Below, piece by piece: positions 11,950 through 19,954 of a stretch of 64,000 nt of DNA. This stretch comes from Candidatus Rokuibacteriota bacterium (GTDB lineage Bacteria; Methylomirabilota; Methylomirabilia; Rokubacteriales; CSP1-6). Numbering within the stretch: position 1 is the stretch's first letter; each line of letters starts with the position of its first letter. The notes beneath the pieces are model-generated. The model was not told the DNA's origin, did not search any database, and was given only the letters and a program-made list of their open reading frames with translations. The DNA lies in contig JACQFL010000045.1 in NCBI GenBank assembly GCA_016200085.1, positions 29,799 through 93,798 of the forward strand, written 5' to 3'. Made by a program: the position numbers and the translations under genes.

Positions 11950-12150
11950 ATGGCGACCGGACGAGTGAAGTGGTTCAACGACGCGAAGGGCTACGGCTTC
12001 ATCACGCAGGAGGGTGGCGAGGACGTGTTCGTGCACTATAGCGCCATCGATGGGCAGGGCTTCCGGAGCCTGGCCGAGGGCGATCAGGTCGAGTTCGAGG
12101 TGACCCGCGGCCCCAAGGGCCTGCAGGCCTCCAAGGTCCGCAAGGGCTGA
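11950..12150 (+). CDS. Cold-shock protein (CspA family), copy 1
   Basis: The 66-residue protein is a single cold-shock domain with both RNA-binding motifs, KGYGFIT (RNP1-like KGFGFI) and DVFVHYSAI (RNP2), and KWFNDAKG at the start. Such proteins bind single-stranded RNA, melt hairpins and can act as transcription antiterminators. It is about 80% identical by eye to copy 2, 300 bases downstream, so the two are likely a tandem duplication. A long leader with a terminator-like hairpin precedes it. Confidence 0.95.
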   Translation: MATGRVKWFNDAKGYGFITQEGGEDVFVHYSAIDGQGFRSLAEGDQVEFEVTRGPKGLQASKVRKG

Positions 12151-12175
12151 GGTCCGTCGGGCGCCGCGATCACGC

Positions 12176-12205
12176 TTGACACCGTTTTTTTCTGCATTGT
12201 AGAGT
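12176..12205 (+). promoter_or_regulatory. Putative promoter of the second csp gene or of a leader RNA
   Basis: A perfect TTGACA at 12176-12181 is followed after 18 bases by TAGAGT at 12200-12205. It starts 26 bases past the first csp stop. The predicted start near 12212 leaves a leader of about 240 bases, similar in kind to the long 5' leaders of cold-shock mRNAs. Confidence 0.55.
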
Positions 12206-12271
12206 TGGCGCGGCTCGTCGATGGGCGGAAGCTCGCTCCGGTTGGTGACGGCACGACATCGCTCGGCTCTG

Positions 12272-12307
12272 AAACGTCGCGAGACCCGAGGTTTCGCGAC
12301 GTTTTTT
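12272..12307 (+). terminator. Terminator-like hairpin in the leader of the second csp gene
   Basis: Arms AAACGTCGCGA (12272-12282) and TCGCGACGTTT (12294-12304) make a perfect 11-bp stem with an 11-base loop, running into six T residues (12302-12307). It could end transcripts of csp copy 1 or attenuate copy 2. Its placement mirrors the hairpin ahead of copy 1: in both leaders the shared 14-mer GCGGCGCGCCGCGC begins 50-51 bases after the T run. Confidence 0.75.
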
Positions 12308-12451
12308 GTGTCCGCACGCACGTGGGGACGCCGGCCATGGGGGCCAGGCTCACCGGAGCGGCGCGCCGCGCTCCGCACTAACCAGCACGCGGGCTCGGCC
12401 CGCCAGGCGCCGGCGCCCGCGGCATGCCGGCGGCAAGAAGGAAAGGGAAGC

Positions 12452-12652
12452 ATGGCACAAGGCACCGTGAAGTGGTTCAACGACGCGAAGGGCTACGGCT
12501 TCATCCAGGTCGAGGGCGGCGAGGACGTGTTCGTCCACTACAGTGCGATCCAGGCCCAGGGCTTCAAGAGCCTCAGCGAGGGCGACAAGGTGGAGTTCGA
12601 GGTGACGAAGGGGCCGAAGGGGCTGCAGGCGTCGAACGTCCGCAAGGCCTGA
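12452..12652 (+). CDS. Cold-shock protein (CspA family), copy 2
   Basis: The 66-residue product begins [18 protein letters not shown] and carries DVFVHYSAI; both RNA-binding motifs are intact. Role as for copy 1: single-stranded nucleic-acid chaperone. The ATG at 12452 is preceded by GGAAAGGGAAG, and the frame upstream of it has no cold-shock similarity, so the longer reading from 12221 is rejected. It has its own promoter candidate and is closed by a strong terminator at 12677-12711. Confidence 0.95.
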   Translation: MAQGTVKWFNDAKGYGFIQVEGGEDVFVHYSAIQAQGFKSLSEGDKVEFEVTKGPKGLQASNVRKA

Positions 12653-12676
12653 TCCCGCCGAGCACGGACCACTTCA

Positions 12677-12711
12677 CGGCCCGCCGAGTTCTTCGGCGGG
12701 CCGAATTTTTT
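12677..12711 (+). terminator. Intrinsic terminator of the second csp gene
   Basis: Arms CGGCCCGCCGA (12677-12687) and TCGGCGGGCCG (12693-12703) form a perfect 11-bp stem with a 5-base loop, followed by AATTTTTT. Confidence 0.9.
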
Positions 12712-12728
12712 GAAGTCAGACGAAAAGA

Positions 12729-12922
12729 GCCCCGACGGACTCTGCGACGCGCTCGATCCGGTTCTGCGGCGCGTCGCCCCGCTGGTGAAGAGCGGGACCG
12801 TCGGGGCCGGTGGCTTGCCTGGGTTCCCAGGCGATTCCACCTAGAGCGAGCGTGGAACTTGCCTAGGAGGCGACCACCTCACAGATCACCGTAGGGGTAC
12901 ACATCGGCTGGATCACCTCCTG
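12729..12922 (+). ncRNA. Candidate structured RNA with a 16S rRNA 3'-end-like tail
   Basis: Between the csp terminator and the ComEA-like gene there is no coding gene but a dense set of perfect helices. A 10-bp stem (12729-12738 with 12798-12807) encloses a 9-bp stem (12744-12752 with 12769-12777) and a 6-bp stem (12778-12783 with 12791-12796), that is, a tight three-way junction. Then come 12817-12823 with 12826-12832 (7 bp), 12835-12840 with 12852-12857 (6 bp) and 12861-12864 with 12868-12871. The tail 12888-12921 reads ACCGTAGGGG, seven variable bases, then CGGCTGGATCACCTCCT, matching helix 45 and the anti-Shine-Dalgarno end of 16S rRNA. No promoter is clear. It may be a functional RNA or a decayed rRNA-derived piece. 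Confidence 0.4.
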
Positions 12923-13125
12923 TTCTCGGCAAGGGCGCCACGCGGGCCCAGTCCCACTGACCCCCAACCGGATGCCGACTCCCGGCCCGGGGCTCGGTCA
13001 CGTCAGCCGCCGGCGGAATTGTCGGCGGGGACGCTGCAGGAGCCCTGTTAGGCTCCGACCGATTTGTAGCCCTCATCGTACATCAGGCCGCGGGCGCGCC
13101 CAAGAAAAAGTCGTCCGCCGGTGTC
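12923..13125. other. Non-coding stretch between structured RNA and comEA-like gene
   Basis: No gene is supported. Two further hairpins are visible: CCGCCGGC-type pairing around 13008-13028 and GGAGCC-CTGTTA-GGCTCC at 13039-13056. Either could belong to a longer RNA or end the minus-strand comEA-like transcript. Confidence 0.35.
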
Positions 13126-13482
13126 CTACTTCACCACGATGCGGTCGTGGTTCCGCTCCCACAGCCCGTGACCGACGCCGTCCACCTTCTTGATGTCCTC
13201 CGGCTTCTTGAACGCGCCGTGCGCGTCACGGTACTCCACGATCTTCTCGGCCGCCTTGTGATGCACGCCGTGCAGCGTCATCAGCTCCTTCACGTCGGCG
13301 GTGTTGATGTTGACCTTGTCCGTGTGCTCCGCCGTGGAGGCGGCGGCCTCACGCACCCGCGCGGGATGACGCTCGCGCGTGTGCCCGGGAGCCATCTCGC
13401 GCGCGTTGTCCGACGCGACGGCCACGAGGGGGACGAGCCAGGGACCGACCAGCAGCGCGACGACCAGCAAGCGTGACAGCAT
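13126..13482 (-). CDS. Exported ComEA-like helix-hairpin-helix protein
   Basis: The 118-residue protein has an N-terminal signal peptide (about residues 1-23, ending VAVA), a polar linker and a C-terminal helix-hairpin-helix pair starting VNINTADVKELMTLHGV and ending in KVDGVGHGLWERN. This is the DNA-binding unit of ComEA, the periplasmic receptor of natural transformation, but many short ComEA-like proteins have no proven role. The ATG at 13482 is chosen for its AAGGAG seven bases ahead; a longer frame to 13581 lacks one. The gene appears monocistronic. Confidence 0.8.
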   Translation of the reverse strand: MLSRLLVVALLVGPWLVPLVAVASDNAREMAPGHTRERHPARVREAAASTAEHTDKVNINTADVKELMTLHGVHHKAAEKIVEYRDAHGAFKKPEDIKKVDGVGHGLWERNHDRIVVK

Positions 13483-13668
13483 CGTCGACTCCTTTGCGGC
13501 CGGACGCATCCGCGCCCGACCGTCCACGAAGGTGAACAGCGCCTCGCGCGCGTCGCCACGCGACGCGCGCGTGACGCCCATTCAAGGAGCGCGACGCTCA
13601 GGAATCAACGCGCAATCTTTTGGACACGCCGCGGAGATACAGGCGCGGCCGCGGCGCGACCGCCGGCG

Positions 13669-13969
13669 TCACCCGCCGGCGGCCCGCTCCTCGAGCGAGC
13701 GGAGATAGGCCTCCCACTCCACGGGCACCAGGGACTGCTTCTTCGTGTTGCAGGCCTTGCAGGCGGGCACGGCATTGCCGCGGCTACTGCGGCCGCCGCG
13801 GCCGAGCGGCACGACGTGGTCCATGGTCAGCGCGCGGGGGCCGACCTGACGGCGGCAGTAGTGGCAGAGCCCGGAGGAGATGCGGCGCTTCCACCACTGG
13901 CTCAGGCGCAGCTCGCGCGCCTTCGCGCGCTCGCGCGTGAGGACGTCGGGGTCGACGGGCGCGTAGTAC

Positions 13970-13977
<8 letters not shown>
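13669..13977 (-). CDS. Small HNH endonuclease-domain protein
   Basis: The 102-residue protein has a zinc-binding CHYCRR and CKACN pair flanking the catalytic MDHVVPLGRGG, the typical HNH nuclease fold of free-standing small HNH proteins. Targets are unknown; such proteins occur both in mobile elements and as chromosomal housekeeping genes. It starts at ATG 13977 and overlaps the end of the ABC-F gene by 8 bases, so it is the last gene of the minus-strand run from the AlkA-like gene. Confidence 0.8.
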
Positions 13978-15976
<1,999 letters not shown>

Positions 15977-15977
15977 C

Positions 15978-16373
15978 CTACCCCATGGTCTGCACGCGGT
16001 CGGGCTCGACCTTCACGATCACGCGCACCTCTCCGGGCTTCCGCCCCGGGTACCTGTCCTGGCCGAGGTACTTCTTGGCCATCTTGTCGATGTGAGCGTC
16101 GGCGCCCTGTGGCGTGATCTCGGCCACGCGCCCGCGCACCTGCACGTAGCGGTACGGGTTGTCCGGGTCCTGGACGGCGATGGCGACCCTGGCGTCGCGC
16201 TGGAGGTTGCGCGTCTTCACCCGGCCCTCGGCGGTGTTGAAGACGACGTGGAGGCCGTCGTACTCCACCCACACCGGCGTGACTTGAGGACGGCCGTCGG
16301 CGCCGACCGTGGCGACGTGGGCGAAGGCCTTCTTGTCGAGGATGTCCCGGTGGGCCCCCAGAGTGGCGCTCAT
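15978..16373 (-). CDS. PPOX-class flavin/F420-dependent oxidoreductase-like protein
   Basis: The 131-residue protein has the split-barrel pyridoxamine-phosphate-oxidase fold: AFAHVATVGADGRPQVTPVWVEYDG, then KTRNLQRDARVAIAVQDPDNPYRYVQVRGRV-type strands. Proteins of this length and pattern bind FMN or F420 and reduce varied substrates; the cofactor here is not clear. Its ATG at 16373 overlaps the selenoprotein stop (ATGA), so the two are translationally coupled, which also suggests that the ribosome reads through the UGA of the upstream gene. Confidence 0.82.
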   Translation of the reverse strand: MSATLGAHRDILDKKAFAHVATVGADGRPQVTPVWVEYDGLHVVFNTAEGRVKTRNLQRDARVAIAVQDPDNPYRYVQVRGRVAEITPQGADAHIDKMAKKYLGQDRYPGRKPGEVRVIVKVEPDRVQTMG

Positions 16374-16726
16374 CGTGCGCTCTCCTTGCTCCTGAGCTGG
16401 TCCATGACCGCGAACGCGTGGCGGACCGACTTGGCGGCCAGCGATCCGCCCATGTAGAGCCCGATGTCCAGCGTCTCCGCGATCTCCGCGTCGCTGGCCC
16501 CGAGGTCGAGGACCTCCTCGACCCGATGATCGACTCAGTCGAAGCAGTTCTGCGAGACGGCCACCGCCAGCGCCGTCAGCTCCTTGTGCTTCCGGCTGAG
16601 CGCGCCGTCGGCGAAGATCTTCGGCCCGACCTCCCGCATGGCGTTGAAGGCCTTCATGGGCGATTTGAGGATCAGGCCGTCGATGCGCTTCCTCTCCCGC
16701 TTCCGCTCGTGGATGTGCTCGTGCAT
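16370..16726 (-). CDS. AhpD-like (CMD family) selenoprotein, in-frame UGA at codon 64
   Basis: Translated through one TGA (16535-16537), this is a 118-residue carboxymuconolactone decarboxylase/AhpD-type protein. The active site reads E49 ... C61-F-D-U64-V-D-H67, where AhpD has E ... CxxC-xx-H, so selenocysteine replaces the second, redox-active cysteine. The conserved C-terminal part (VDHRVEEVLDLGASDAEIAE, then MGG) lies after the UGA and in frame. An 8-bp hairpin with an AGGU loop starts 11 bases after the UGA, as in bacterial SECIS elements. The ATG at 16726 has AAAGGA ahead. The likely role is a thiol/selenol peroxidase or disulfide reductase. No sel genes lie in the window. A nonsense mutation is the alternative but explains neither the hairpin nor the intact downstream frame. 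Confidence 0.85.
16504..16537 (-). promoter_or_regulatory. Bacterial SECIS-like element with its UGA codon
   Basis: On the minus strand UGA (16537-16535) is followed by 11 bases, then GGUCGAGG, the loop AGGU and CCUCGACC (16523-16504), a perfect 8-bp stem. The distance from UGA to the apical loop is 19 bases and a G lies among the first two loop bases; both fit the published consensus for bacterial SECIS hairpins that bind SelB. Confidence 0.8.
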
Positions 16727-16743
16727 GGATGTCCTTTCTGGTC

Positions 16744-17244
16744 TCACCCTTCCGGTGTCGCCAGCTCCGCCGCCCGCGCCTCGCCGAGGCAGCGGAGCGC
16801 CAGGAGCAGGCGCACCACGCACTGCTGGACGAGGAGCGCGTCCTGGGTGAACGGGTCGGCGAGCCACTCGCGCGACTGGCCGCCCTTCTCGTTGGCGAAG
16901 CCAAGCGTCGGCGAGAGCTTCTGCAGCCGCAGGAGCAGGTCGTCCTGCGGCAGCCCGGAGGCCCGGAGCCGCGCCACCACCGCGGCCCGCACCGACGCGT
17001 TCCAGATCCCGGTCAGCCCCTCGACGAGGGCCGCATAGCACGTGAGCTCGGGCTTGTCCTGGAACTGCTGGAGCACGGCGGGCACGAGCGGGTTCACCAC
17101 CGTGTCGCCCTCCTCGTCGACGCCGAACAGCGGGCCGATCACGGGATCCGCCTGGGGGGCCTCGGCGAGCAGCTCGACCGCGGAGGCGGCGGGCACGGCG
17201 GGGAGCTGGGCGAGACGGTCGAGGAACGGCACGTCACCGGCCAT
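16744..17244 (-). CDS. Hypothetical protein in the selenoprotein operon
   Basis: I do not recognise this 166-residue soluble protein. It looks helical throughout, with no signal peptide or membrane segment; notable segments are PVIGPLFGVDEEGDTVVNPL, GLTGIWNASVRAAV and GGQSREWLADPFTQDALL. The ATG at 17244 overlaps the end of the MFS gene by 11 bases and its stop lies 17 bases before the selenoprotein start, so it belongs to the same transcript. A role with the AhpD-like protein is only inferred from position. Confidence 0.6.
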   Translation of the reverse strand: MAGDVPFLDRLAQLPAVPAASAVELLAEAPQADPVIGPLFGVDEEGDTVVNPLVPAVLQQFQDKPELTCYAALVEGLTGIWNASVRAAVVARLRASGLPQDDLLLRLQKLSPTLGFANEKGGQSREWLADPFTQDALLVQQCVVRLLLALRCLGEARAAELATPEG

Positions 17245-18652
17245 GCGAGCCTCCGGCCACACGCGTGGGCTCGGCGTGCACGTCCCGCGCGAGCTCCTGG
17301 GCCCGGCCCGCCGGCACGAGGAAGGCCGCCAGGAAGGCGAGCCCGCACACGGCGAGACCCGTCACGAACACGCCGTGGAGCGCGTCGACCATGGGGAGCC
17401 CGGCCGACAGCCGCTGCGCCATCACCGCGCCCATCACCGACACGCCGATCGCGCCGCCCACGGCCCGGAAGAACTGCGTCATGGACGTCGCCACGCCCAG
17501 GTCTTCCGGCGGCACGGCGCTCTGCACGGCGATCAGCATCGGGACCATCGTCATGCCCATGCCCGCGCCCGCCAGGAAGGCGTCCCGCATGGCGACGCCC
17601 AGCGTGAGCGTCTGATCCCATCCGCTGAGGAGCAGGAAGGCCACCGTGAGGCAGGCCATGCCCACCACCACGGGCAGGCGGTACCCGATGCGGAGCACCA
17701 GGCGCGCCGTCGCCACCGACATGCCCGTCCAGCCGAAGACGAAGGGGATGAGCGCCCATCCGGTGGCGGTCGCGCTGAAGCTCCTCACGTGCTGCAGGAA
17801 GAGCGGCACGAACGAGATCGCGCCGAACATCGCGGTGCCCGACAGGAAGCCGGTGAGCACGGCGGCGACCACCATGCGGTCGCGGAACAGCCGCAGCGGC
17901 ACGATCGCCTCCGGGGCGCGCCCTTCCACGAGCACGAACCCGGCGAGGACCGCCGCGGCGGCGCCGAGGAGGAGCAGGACCTCGGGCCCGGTCCAGCGCG
18001 CCGAGCGGCCCGCCTCGCCCACCCCGAGCAGGAGCGCCGACACCCCCGCGGCGAAGAGCGCCACCCCCGCGTAGTCGATCACCGGCCGGCGGCGCTCGCC
18101 CTCGTCGCGCAGGTTGGCGGCGAGCAGCCCCATGGCGATGGCCCCGAAGGGCAGGTTGATGTAGAACACCCAGCGCCAGGACACGTAGTCCGTCAGCACG
18201 CCGCCGAGCAGCGGCCCCAGCAGCGACGCCACCCCCCAGATCCCCGAGATGTAGCCCTGCGCCTTCGCCCGCCGCTCGAGGCGGAACAGCTCGCCGACGA
18301 TCGTCATGCCGATGGTGATCAGCGAGCCGGCGCCGAGCCCCTGCAGCATGCGGAACACGATGAGCTCGACCATGTTCCGGGACAGGCCCGACAGCGCGGA
18401 GCCGGCGAGGAAGATCGCCAGCCCGGTGAGGTACGTCGGCCGCCGGCCGAAGAGGTCCGACAGCCGGCCCCAGAGCGGCATGGTCACGGTGGACGTGAGG
18501 AGGAAGCCCGAGATGACCCAGGAGTAGAGCTCGATGCCGCCGAGGCTCCCCACGACCTTGGGCATGGCGGTGGCGACCACCGTCGATTCCATGGCGCCGA
18601 GGAAGATCGACAGCATCACGCCGAGCAGGATGAGCCGCGGCCGCGCGGCCAT
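17234..18652 (-). CDS. DHA2-type MFS multidrug efflux transporter
   Basis: The 472-residue protein has about 14 membrane segments. It carries GRLSDLFGRRPTYL (motif A between helices 2 and 3), the GLGAGSLITIGMTIVG segment and WGVASLLGPLLGGVLTD (motif C of drug/H+ antiporters), and the N-terminal LGAMESTVVATAMP typical of the EmrB/QacA group. It should export drugs or other small organics with proton import. Its ATG overlaps the DUF971 stop (ATGA). A substrate cannot be named. Confidence 0.88.
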   Translation of the reverse strand: MAARPRLILLGVMLSIFLGAMESTVVATAMPKVVGSLGGIELYSWVISGFLLTSTVTMPLWGRLSDLFGRRPTYLTGLAIFLAGSALSGLSRNMVELIVFRMLQGLGAGSLITIGMTIVGELFRLERRAKAQGYISGIWGVASLLGPLLGGVLTDYVSWRWVFYINLPFGAIAMGLLAANLRDEGERRRPVIDYAGVALFAAGVSALLLGVGEAGRSARWTGPEVLLLLGAAAAVLAGFVLVEGRAPEAIVPLRLFRDRMVVAAVLTGFLSGTAMFGAISFVPLFLQHVRSFSATATGWALIPFVFGWTGMSVATARLVLRIGYRLPVVVGMACLTVAFLLLSGWDQTLTLGVAMRDAFLAGAGMGMTMVPMLIAVQSAVPPEDLGVATSMTQFFRAVGGAIGVSVMGAVMAQRLSAGLPMVDALHGVFVTGLAVCGLAFLAAFLVPAGRAQELARDVHAEPTRVAGGSHGR

Positions 18653-18978
18653 CAGTGTCCGCCCGTGCAGCCCGCGCACCGGCACAGCGCGCGCAGGTCG
18701 GCGTGCGGGTAGCGGCTGGCGTGGCCGTCCGACCACGTGACCACGATGGCGTCGGCGTGCTTCTTGATGTCGCGCGCCACGCCCATGGCCGGCTCCAGCG
18801 CCGTGAGGGCGGCGCAGGCGCCGCACGGGCAGTCGCGCCGGAGCCGGTCGAAGGGAAAGATGCTGCCGTGCTCGTCGGCCCACGTCACCCCGAGCGCATA
18901 GCGTCCGACGAGGTGGACGTCCTTCGGCGTCGCGGGGTCCGGCTGGCCCACGATGGGCAGGAGCAGTTTGCGGTTCAC
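18652..18978 (-). CDS. DUF971 family protein
   Basis: The 108-residue protein has the pattern of DUF971 (the N-terminal domain of gamma-butyrobetaine hydroxylase, also found alone): ALGVTWADEHGSIFPFDRLRRDCPC, then VTWSDGHASRYPHADLRALC. Cysteine groups CPCGAC and CRCAGC suggest a metal site. Alone-standing members are often linked with Mrp/ApbC-like iron-sulfur proteins, but none is here. Start is GTG at 18978 with GGGAGG ahead, overlapping the glycosylase stop as GTGA. Confidence 0.8.
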   Translation of the reverse strand: MNRKLLLPIVGQPDPATPKDVHLVGRYALGVTWADEHGSIFPFDRLRRDCPCGACAALTALEPAMGVARDIKKHADAIVVTWSDGHASRYPHADLRALCRCAGCTGGH

Positions 18979-19925
18979 GTGCCGCCTCCCGTCGCGGGCG
19001 CGGCCAGCCGCATGCCGGCGAGCAGATAGTGGATGGCGAGGTTCTGATGCGGCCCCCAGGCCGCGGCCCGACGGCGGATCGCCGCCTCGCTCGGCGTGCG
19101 CCCGCGGCCCCAGTGACGCGCGAACGCCTTGCGCACGGCGAGGTCGCCCGCGGGGCAGACCGCCCCCCGCCCGAGGCACCGCGCGAGGAACCAGTCCGCG
19201 GTCCAGCGCCCCAGCCCACGCAACGCGGTCAGGCGCTCGATGACGACGGCGTCGGGGGCGGTGGCGAGCGCTTCGAGGTCGAGGGCGCCGGCGCGCACGG
19301 CGCGGGCGAGGTCCCGGATGTACTCGGCCTTGCGCGTCGAGAACTGCATGCGCCGCAGATCGCGCACGCGCGCGGCCGCCAGCGTGGCGGGCGCGGGGAA
19401 GGCCCACGCCGTCTGGCCGCCGATCGCCACCGGCGTGCCGTAGCGCCTTACGAGCCGGGCGCGGCACACGAACGCGAAGGGCAGGTTGACCTGCTGGGCG
19501 GCGATGGCGTGCACGAGCATCTCCAGCGGCCTCGCCGCGAGCGTGGGGCGCAAGCCGTACAGCGGCTCGATCAGGGCCGCGAGCACCGGGTCGCCCTTGG
19601 CGAGACGGTAGAAGCCCGCGAGATCGAAGTCGAGGCCGAACACGCGGCGCACCTCGGCGGCGACGGCCTCGCCGACCCGCGTGGCGCGCGCGCCGGGCAG
19701 GCGCACGGTGAGGCGCGCGTCGTCGACGCCGCCGCTCCAGCGGACCTCGTACGGCACCAGCCGGGCGCCCAGCCGGAGCACGCGGCGGAAGACGCCCTCG
19801 CCGAGACGGTTCGAGGGATCCTCGCCCCAGAGGCGATAGCGGGCCAGCGTCGCGTGGACGTCGAGGGGGCCGTCGGGCTCGAGAACGAGGTTCATGTGCT
19901 GGCGCGCGCGGGAAGCCGCGACCAT
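18975..19925 (-). CDS. AlkA-like DNA-3-methyladenine glycosylase (HhH-GPD)
   Basis: The 316-residue product has the helix-hairpin-helix GPD domain with IAAQQVNLPFA, LTALRGLGRWTADWFLAR and the catalytic aspartate in CPAGDLAVRKAF. It should excise alkylated bases such as 3-methyladenine. The N-terminal third resembles the AlkA beta domain. The start could be ATG 19925 (GGTGG eight bases ahead) or ATG 19895. It opens the overlapping run of minus-strand genes that ends with the HNH nuclease. Confidence 0.85.
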   Translation of the reverse strand: MVAASRARQHMNLVLEPDGPLDVHATLARYRLWGEDPSNRLGEGVFRRVLRLGARLVPYEVRWSGGVDDARLTVRLPGARATRVGEAVAAEVRRVFGLDFDLAGFYRLAKGDPVLAALIEPLYGLRPTLAARPLEMLVHAIAAQQVNLPFAFVCRARLVRRYGTPVAIGGQTAWAFPAPATLAAARVRDLRRMQFSTRKAEYIRDLARAVRAGALDLEALATAPDAVVIERLTALRGLGRWTADWFLARCLGRGAVCPAGDLAVRKAFARHWGRGRTPSEAAIRRRAAAWGPHQNLAIHYLLAGMRLAAPATGGGT

Positions 19926-19954
19926 CGAGTTTACCACCCCGGCCGCCCGGCGCT

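Noticed and set aside
12888-12921. A 16S rRNA gene
   Set aside because: Only 34 bases at the extreme 3' end match; the rest of 16S is absent, so it is not an rRNA gene.
16535-17041. Reading the AhpD-like gene as ending at the TGA at 16535
   Set aside because: The protein would stop inside its active site, whereas the frame, the family sequence and a SECIS-like hairpin continue beyond.
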